19,892 bases of DNA, from positions 1 to 19,892 of the forward strand of contig DAHWBL010000275.1 of NCBI GenBank assembly GCA_027323595.1. Direction: 5' to 3'. The position numbers and the translations under genes were made by a program. Origin of the DNA: Acetobacteraceae bacterium. Its GTDB lineage: Bacteria > Pseudomonadota > Alphaproteobacteria > Acetobacterales > Acetobacteraceae. How positions within the stretch are numbered: position 1 is the stretch's first letter; every line of letters starts with the position of its first letter. The notes under the pieces were generated by a model. That model did no database searches. It saw only the letters and a program-made list of their open reading frames with translations, and was not told the DNA's origin. This document shows, piece by piece, positions 14,026 to 19,892 of this stretch.

Positions 14026-17000
14026 GTGACGCACCCCGCCCCGCATCGCCGGCCTTTGTGTGCCTCGTTGCGGGGCATGCGCCGGTCGGTGCGCGAGGCG
14101 GTGGTGTATCTGGCGAGCGCGGCACTGGTGGTGGTGCCGGCCTATGCGCCGCTCGCGGCCCCCCCGGTGGCCAACCAGATCATCCCGACCGGGCAGACAG
14201 CGACGAGCCTGTCGGTGAAGGGCAACGTCACCGACATCACCACGCGCACCATCTCGGGTGGCAACGGCTTCAACGATTTCAGCCGGTTCAGCACGGTGGC
14301 CGGCAGCACCGTGAACATGATCGTGCCGAACGGGGCCAACACCCTGATCAACATGGTCGAGAACGCGCCCGTGTTTATCAACGGTGTTCTCAACGGCTAC
14401 AAGAACGGACAGATCAGCGGCAACATCGTGTTCGCCGATCCTTATGGCTTCATCGTCGGCAAAAGCGGCACGATCAATGTCGGCAGCCTGCTGGTGAGCA
14501 CGCCGACCGCGGGCTTCATGCAGCAGGTGCTGAATTCGTCAGGCACGATCGACAATGCCGCCGCCGCCCGGCTGGTCAGCGGTGATGTGCCGCTGTCGCC
14601 CGACGGGCGCATTTCGGTGCGTGGGCGGATCAATGCGGCAAGCGCGGTGGCGCTGCGCGGCGGGGCGGTGGGGATCGGCACCGCCGAGCTGCACGCGGCG
14701 AAATTCGCCGCCACGGTGAACGCATCGGGGGTGACACCGGCGGCGGCGATCGTGGTGGCCAATGGCGGCATCGACATCGTCGCGGCCAAGGACGCGGTGA
14801 TCGACGGCGCGCTCTCCGCCAACGGCGCGGCCGGGCGGGCGAGCGGCGGCATTTCGGTGGTGGCCGGGCGTGACATCGCGGTGGGCGCGAACGCGGCGGT
14901 GAGCGCGCGCGGGGTTGGCGCGAATTCCGATGGCGGGCACATCAGGTTCTTCGCCCAGCGCGATCTGGCCGTTGCCACCGGTGCGGTGTTCGACGCGTCG
15001 GCCGGCAGTTCGGGCAATGGCGGCAGCATCGAGGTGAGCGCGGCGCGCACCGCGCGCATCGCCGGCGGCACCTACGATGCCGGCGCGGTCGCGGGCAGCG
15101 CGGGCACGGTGCTGTTCGACCCGACCGATCTGGTGATCGATGGCAGCGATGGCACCTCCGTCGCCTCGAACGGTGCTGCCATCTCGCTCGTCGCGAGCAA
15201 CAGCATCACCATCGACGCGACCGGCTATTTGGTCAGCCGCGCGGTGGCGAGCGGGGCGGACCCGACCAGCGTCGATGTGGCGTCCACCGGCAATTCGGGC
15301 GACATCACGCTCAACGCGCCGACCATCACGGTGGATGCGGGCGGGCGCATCCTGGCGTTCGCGACCGGCAGCTACGCCGCCGGCAATGTGGTGCTCAACG
15401 CCGGCAGCACCGGCACGCTCTCGTTTCCCTCCGACCCCAACCTGATCGCGAGCGCGCTGATCGCCACGCGGGTGATCCAGAACGACGTCACCGCCGGCAA
15501 TAACGGCGCGGTGGGGATGAGCCAGGTGGCGTCGTCGGGCGCGTCGGGCAACATCACGCTGACGGCGGGCACGATCAATCTTGGTGCCGGCATCAACACC
15601 GCCGCCACCAGTTCCGTGGCGCCGGGCGTGCAGATGCTCGCCAACGCCGCCGCGTCCTACAGCGACACCGCCGGCACGGTCACCTATGCCAACGGCATCA
15701 TCACCTTCAATGTCGGCGCGTTCACCCTCGGTGCGTCGTCCCCGATCCTGACCGGCGGCGCCAACCTGGCGATCAATGCGTCCGGCCCGGCGGTGTTCGC
15801 CGCCGGCTCGCTGATCAATGCGCGGCATCTGGCCTCGGGCGTGGACCCGACCGATCCGACGACCGCGGTGCTGGATGATCTGGGCAACGTCACCATCACC
15901 GCGCCGGGCATCAGTTTCGTCGGCGGGCTGAACATTGCAGGTGGCGCCTCTATCTATGCCGGCGGCTATGGCGGGGCGAACGGCTTTCTGCCGGGCACCA
16001 TCACGCTGAACGCGCCGAGCTGGACCATCTCCTCCACCATCGCGAGCGCGGGCGCGCATCTGGTGATCAACGCGACCTCCGGCGGGCTCACGCTGGGCAG
16101 CGGCGCGGTGCTGGTGAGCCGCGAGGTGGCGGCGGGCGCGGACCCGACCGATCCGACCGTCGCGTCGACCAACGTTTCCGGCGACATCACGCTCGCCACG
16201 GTGCCGGGGCACGACATCACCGTTGGCGCGGGCGCGCGAATTCTGAGTTTCGCGACCGACAGCTATTACGCCGGCAACATCAATCTGCTCTCCGGCGGGG
16301 CGGTGAATTTCACCGCCGGCGCCGGCACGCTGCTCGCCGCGCGCGCGATCAGCTCGGCCACCGGTGCCGCGCTGGCCACCACCGCGTCGAGTGCGGAGTC
16401 CGGGCAGGTGACGATCACCGCGGCAAGCAGCATCGGGCTGCCGGCGGGGATCAACGATCCGGCCGGGCAGGGGCCGCAGATTCTGGCCTTCTCCAACACC
16501 GCCGGCAACGCGACCGGCACGATCAGCCTGACCGCGGGTGGCATCACCGTGGCATCGGGCGCGCCGCTCAACAGCCTTGGCGCGAATCTCGCGTTGAGCT
16601 CGAGCGGGGCGATCAGCCTTGGCACCAACGCGGTGATCGATTCGCGCCAGGTGGCGCCTGGCTCTGATCCATCGTCCCTGTCGGTTGCCTCCACCGGAGA
16701 TTCCGGCGCGATCACGCTCACCGCGCCGAGCATCGACCTGGCGGCGGGCAGCCAGCTTCTGGCGTTCTCGGTTGGCGCCGGCGCTGCCGGCAGCATCAGC
16801 CTGGACGCGACGACGAGCCTTGGCATCACCTCCGGCGCGGGCGGGTCGGTGACCATCGCGAGCCGCGCGATCGGCGCCGGCGCGGGATCGATCGGCGGCG
16901 GCAGCGCGATCGGCGCTGGCGGGGCGATCAGCATCACCGCGCCGTCTGTCGCGCTGGCCAACGGCATCAACACCACCACCGGCTACCAGCTGCTCGCCGC

Positions 17001-19892
17001 CGGCGGAAACGGTTTCGCGGCCGGCACGATCAGCCTCACCGCGTCGAGCTTCGACATCACCTCGGGTGAAAATCTGCTGACGCTGGGCGCCAACATCGCG
17101 CTGACCGCGACCAGCGGCACGATCACGCTGGAAAACGGCGCGGTGATCGACAGCCGTGTCACCGCCTCGCCGGGCAGCAACGGGCTCGCCACCACCACCG
17201 ATGCGTCGGGCAACATCACGCTGTCCGCGTCGAGCGTGGCGCTGCCTTCCAACGCGGTGAATTCGGGCGGCGCGGCGCAATTGTTCGCCGGCGCCACCGG
17301 CACCAACACGGCGGGCACGATCCGCTTCAATGAAACCGCCGGGCTCGATTATTCCGTCACCGCGCTGACGGTGAACAGCGACGGCGCGAGCTTTGTCATC
17401 GACACTTCGGGGGCACTCACGCTGGGCGGTTCGCTGTCCATCGACAGCCGCATCATCAAGAGCGGCAACGCGATCGGCGCGGCTGGCAACATCGGGCTGA
17501 TCGGCGGCACGCTGTCGCTCGGTGGCGGCGTCAATGGCGGTGCGGGCACGGCGAATTTGCAGGCGGGGGGCGGCAACGGGTTCGCGGCCGGACTGATCAC
17601 CTTGCAGGCGACCGGCGGCGGGCTGACGCTGTCGAGCAGCACGGCGATGAACGCCGATGGCGCCAACCTCGCGCTGCTCGCGAGCGGTACGCTCACCATC
17701 GGCGCCAACGCGGCGGTGAACGCGGCGAGCGGCACGATTTCGCTGGGTGGCAGCTCGATCGCGATCGCGCCGAGCTCGGCGTTGAATTCCAACAGCGTGA
17801 CGCAGACCGAAACCAGCTTCGATCTGACCAGCTCGGTGGCCTTCTCCGGCCAGTCGATGACGATCAACGCGACCACCATCACGATCGAGACGGGCGCGAC
17901 GCTGAGCACCCGTGCCTCGTCCAACCCGTTCGATCCGACGCAGGTTTCGACAGGCAACTCCGGCAGCATCACGCTGAACGGCAAGACCGTCAGCATCAAG
18001 GGAACGATCGACGCCGGCGTCACCAACGCCAACAACAGCAGTTGGACCGCCGGCGACGTCGTGATCAACGCCACCGACAGCGAGGCGCCGGTGGTGCTGG
18101 TGTGCTGTTCGACCACCGCAACGGCCGGCATCACCGTTTCGGGCACCATCCGCGGCGGCAACATCAGCCTGCTCAGCTCGGCGACGGCGAATTATTCGGT
18201 GTCGGGATCGCTGCTGACCGCGATTGCGACGTTTGAGACATCCTCGCTGCTGGCTGCGCTCACCGGGATCAACGGCGCGGTGATGCTGGCCACCGCGACG
18301 GCGACCGCGGAGGTGCAGAGCGGTGGCAGCCTGAACGCGACCGGCAACGTGGTGGTGCAGTCGGTTGCCAACACCACCGCCTCCAACACGATCCCCGGCA
18401 TTCCCGACCTCGGGCTGACCGGCAACGCGAGCGGCTTCTCGCCGAGCCTGCCGCGCCTGCTGGGCCTGCCGCTGCCCACCATCGCGGTGGCGGTGGCCGA
18501 AGTGACGGGCACCGCGACCGCGCTGGTGGATAGCGGTGCCACCATCAACGCCGCCGGCGCGCTGACGGTGCGGGCGCACAACACCGACAGCATGATCGCC
18601 AACGAATCGATCATGTCCACCAACAACGTCGCCGACATCGCGCTGTCCTACAGCCACGCGACGATCAACAGCACGGCGATCATCGCCAACGGCGCGATCA
18701 TCAATGCCGGCGCGGTGCGGGTGGTTGCGCTCAACAACAACCAATGGATCACCGCGGTCTCGATCGCCGACATGGGCCAGGGCATGGCCGGGCTGGATCT
18801 GGCGTTGTCGGAAGGCGACACCTCCAACGCCACCGCGCTGATGGATGCCAATGTCACGCTGTCGGCGTCACCGAGCCTGCCATCGGGAGTGAATGCCGGC
18901 GTGCTGGTGAGTGCCGAATCCAACAACTCGGCGGACCAGGTGACGGCAAGCGCGTCGAGCGGCAACGGGCATTTCTCCGGGGCCATCATCGAGGCCGTCG
19001 GCGACAAGGCGGGCAGCGCGATCAACGCGCTGTCGGGGCTGCTGCCGGGCACCCAGCTCAGCATCAACAACGCGCTGGTCAACAACAATTCGACGCAGAC
19101 CTCGAAGGTGCGGTTCGCCTTCGCGGTGGCGCTCGATCTTGGCAACCAGCAGAACGCCACCGCGCTGGTCGGCGGCACCACGCCGGCGGCGATCAGCGCG
19201 GGCTACGTCGCCTCGGGGATTTCCGCGCCGGTGATCACCTCGCCCTCGCTGCCGGTGGTGGTCTATGCCGACGTCTATGACGGCAACATCCAGAACATGG
19301 CGCTGTCGGCCGTGCGCTCCATGCCGTACGCCGAGCAGAGCGCGAAGCTTCCCGGCACCAGCTACGGATTTTCCGCCGCCATCTCGGTGGCCGGGTTCAC
19401 CCATGATGCGAACGCCGAGATCGGGACCGAGGCGCAGGTGAGCGCGCCAGCGGTCGCGGTGAACTCCATGATCACCGTGCCGCTGACCCTGCCGATCACG
19501 GATTGGAACTCGGCCGGCGCGGTGGTGGAAAATCTGTTCGGCGTGCTGGCGACGGTGCTGGATAACGGGTTTCCGCAGGTCTCGACCAGCGGGGCGAACG
19601 CCATCGCCAACGCCCAGCAGCTCGGCGTGTCCGGCTCGGCGAACTATATCGCGCTGTCGGACAATTCCACCGCCTGGATCGGCGACGGCGCGAAGATCAC
19701 CGCGCGGCCGACCAATGCGAGCTACAAGACCGGTTTTTCGGCGTACCTGGACAGCGGCGACGACAGCGTCGCCGGCATTGGCACCGGAGCGACCCAGCTC
19801 GCATCGCCACAGACCGTCTGGGTCGATGCCGAGGACCATGTCTCGGCGATCAATATCGGTGGCTCGCTGGATATTCTCGGCCTGCTGGGGCC
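14026..19892 (+). CDS. Leukotoxin LktA-like filamentous adhesin, TpsA-type (3' end outside window)
   Basis: This frame stays open for 1955 codons to the window edge. After an extended signal region (RRSVREAVVYLASAALVVVPAYA) comes a TPS secretion domain at residues 50-162, with TSLSVKGNVTDITTRTISGG, FNDFSRFSTVAGSTVNMIVP and FADPYGFIVGKSGTINVGSL. That matches large LktA-family filamentous adhesins exported by two-partner secretion. Residues 400-1335 hold about ten imperfect beta-helical modules. After about 1388 the pattern changes to a region rich in Asn, Ser, Ala and Thr. Apart from the signal region, the only cysteines are a vicinal pair at 18103-18108. The GTG at 14026, one base after the previous stop, gives a long signal; ATG 14077 is the alternative. 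Neither has a clear Shine-Dalgarno sequence. The partner transporter is not in the window. Confidence 0.85.
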   Translation, partial: MTHPAPHRRPLCASLRGMRRSVREAVVYLASAALVVVPAYAPLAAPPVANQIIPTGQTATSLSVKGNVTDITTRTISGGNGFNDFSRFSTVAGSTVNMIVPNGANTLINMVENAPVFINGVLNGYKNGQISGNIVFADPYGFIVGKSGTINVGSLLVSTPTAGFMQQVLNSSGTIDNAAAARLVSGDVPLSPDGRISVRGRINAASAVALRGGAVGIGTAELHAAKFAATVNASGVTPAAAIVVANGGIDIVAAKDAVIDGALSANGAAGRASGGISVVAGRDIAVGANAAVSARGVGANSDGGHIRFFAQRDLAVATGAVFDASAGSSGNGGSIEVSAARTARIAGGTYDAGAVAGSAGTVLFDPTDLVIDGSDGTSVASNGAAISLVASNSITIDATGYLVSRAVASGADPTSVDVASTGNSGDITLNAPTITVDAGGRILAFATGSYAAGNVVLNAGSTGTLSFPSDPNLIASALIATRVIQNDVTAGNNGAVGMSQVASSGASGNITLTAGTINLGAGINTAATSSVAPGVQMLANAAASYSDTAGTVTYANGIITFNVGAFTLGASSPILTGGANLAINASGPAVFAAGSLINARHLASGVDPTDPTTAVLDDLGNVTITAPGISFVGGLNIAGGASIYAGGYGGANGFLPGTITLNAPSWTISSTIASAGAHLVINATSGGLTLGSGAVLVSREVAAGADPTDPTVASTNVSGDITLATVPGHDITVGAGARILSFATDSYYAGNINLLSGGAVNFTAGAGTLLAARAISSATGAALATTASSAESGQVTITAASSIGLPAGINDPAGQGPQILAFSNTAGNATGTISLTAGGITVASGAPLNSLGANLALSSSGAISLGTNAVIDSRQVAPGSDPSSLSVASTGDSGAITLTAPSIDLAAGSQLLAFSVGAGAAGSISLDATTSLGITSGAGGSVTIASRAIGAGAGSIGGGSAIGAGGAISITAPSVALANGINTTTGYQLLAAGGNGFAAGTISLTASSFDITSGENLLTLGANIALTATSGTITLENGAVIDSRVTASPGSNGLATTTDASGNITLSASSVALPSNAVNSGGAAQLFAGATGTNTAGTIRFNETAGLDYSVTALTVNSDGASFVIDTSGALTLGGSLSIDSRIIKSGNAIGAAGNIGLIGGTLSLGGGVNGGAGTANLQAGGGNGFAAGLITLQATGGGLTLSSSTAMNADGANLALLASGTLTIGANAAVNAASGTISLGGSSIAIAPSSALNSNSVTQTETSFDLTSSVAFSGQSMTINATTITIETGATLSTRASSNPFDPTQVSTGNSGSITLNGKTVSIKGTIDAGVTNANNSSWTAGDVVINATDSEAPVVLVCCSTTATAGITVSGTIRGGNISLLSSATANYSVSGSLLTAIATFETSSLLAALTGINGAVMLATATATAEVQSGGSLNATGNVVVQSVANTTASNTIPGIPDLGLTGNASGFSPSLPRLLGLPLPTIAVAVAEVTGTATALVDSGATINAAGALTVRAHNTDSMIANESIMSTNNVADIALSYSHATINSTAIIANGAIINAGAVRVVALNNNQWITAVSIADMGQGMAGLDLALSEGDTSNATALMDANVTLSASPSLPSGVNAGVLVSAESNNSADQVTASASSGNGHFSGAIIEAVGDKAGSAINALSGLLPGTQLSINNALVNNNSTQTSKVRFAFAVALDLGNQQNATALVGGTTPAAISAGYVASGISAPVITSPSLPVVVYADVYDGNIQNMALSAVRSMPYAEQSAKLPGTSYGFSAAISVAGFTHDANAEIGTEAQVSAPAVAVNSMITVPLTLPITDWNSAGAVVENLFGVLATVLDNGFPQVSTSGANAIANAQQLGVSGSANYIALSDNSTAWIGDGAKITARPTNASYKTGFSAYLDSGDDSVAGIGTGATQLASPQTVWVDAEDHVSAINIGGSLDILGLLG
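15232..18030 (+). repeat. Imperfect modular repeats in the adhesin (about 70-120 codons each)
   Basis: A recurring protein pattern, roughly (I/V)xSRxVAxGxDP, a short linker, SGxITLxAPSI, then LLAFxxGxxAAGxISLxA, recurs with starts near 15232, 15451, 15811, 16108, 16330, 16633, 16850, 17131, 17430 and 17900. The spacing varies from about 220 to 470 bases. DNA identity is mostly low, so the modules are old, but an exact 18-bp stretch coding DPTDP occurs at 15843-15860 and 16140-16157. The pattern fits stacked turns of a right-handed beta-helix. Confidence 0.7.

Noticed and set aside
14058..14585. A separate 175-codon plus-strand frame at the start of the adhesin
   Set aside because: It is Gln/Arg/His-rich and out of frame with the TPS domain; it is a shadow of the adhesin 5' end.
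14539..18744. A 1401-codon open frame on the minus strand, opposite the adhesin
   Set aside because: Its protein is dominated by Arg, Gly, Ala, Asp and His with no recognisable fold. It mirrors the GC-rich codons of the adhesin. The plus frame has a TPS domain and a repeat pattern, so the antisense frame is a composition shadow.
1..19892. CRISPR array, toxin-antitoxin pair, prophage or defence island
   Set aside because: No short regularly spaced repeats, integrase, transposase or recognised defence gene was seen; the NYN gene is in its usual housekeeping context and not paired with an antitoxin.

Overview
The window is GC-rich (roughly 70%), densely packed chromosomal DNA, probably from an alphaproteobacterium of the Rhodospirillales/Acetobacteraceae type. 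The reasons are the gene order (lytic transglycosylase remnant, dapA, smpB, uracil-DNA glycosylase, NYN protein, folK, rpoZ, a single long Rsh enzyme, acpS), the frequent GTG/TTG starts and the many stop/start overlaps. The taxonomic call is inference from family-level similarity, not from a search.

Layout. At the left edge (1-405) lie the 5' end of a tRNA-Ser gene on the minus strand with a good promoter, and what looks like a decapitated lytic transglycosylase gene. From 544 to 3225, dapA (lysine/peptidoglycan precursor synthesis), smpB (trans-translation) and an MFS transporter run in tight series on the plus strand. From 3365 to 4275, two small exported proteins of unknown function (a four-cysteine secreted protein and an Ig/cadherin-like lipoprotein) are translationally coupled. 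A minus-strand pair follows (4265-5514): a NYN-domain putative nuclease and a family-5 uracil-DNA glycosylase. From 5641 to 10009, a plus-strand housekeeping run holds folK, rpoZ, rsh, acpS and a thiopurine-methyltransferase-like gene, serving folate synthesis, RNA polymerase, stringent response and acyl-carrier-protein activation. An ACMSD/gamma-resorcylate-decarboxylase-like amidohydrolase follows (10085-11047). On the minus strand, pyrE and a GT-C membrane glycosyltransferase form a coupled pair (11040-13024).

The right end is the most unusual part. An exported protein of unknown family (13293-14024) is followed after a single base by the 5' 5.9 kb of a giant secreted adhesin of the leukotoxin LktA/filamentous hemagglutinin kind. 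The adhesin has a TPS secretion domain, about ten imperfect beta-helical modules and a second, different repeat-like region, and it stays open to the window edge. No TpsB/ShlB outer-membrane partner lies in the window, so one is expected beyond the right edge or elsewhere. The tight coupling suggests the upstream exported protein works with the adhesin.

No CRISPR array, intact insertion sequence, rRNA gene or clear rho-independent terminator was seen. Several very long antisense ORFs, including a 1401-codon one opposite the adhesin, are judged to be GC-bias shadows.
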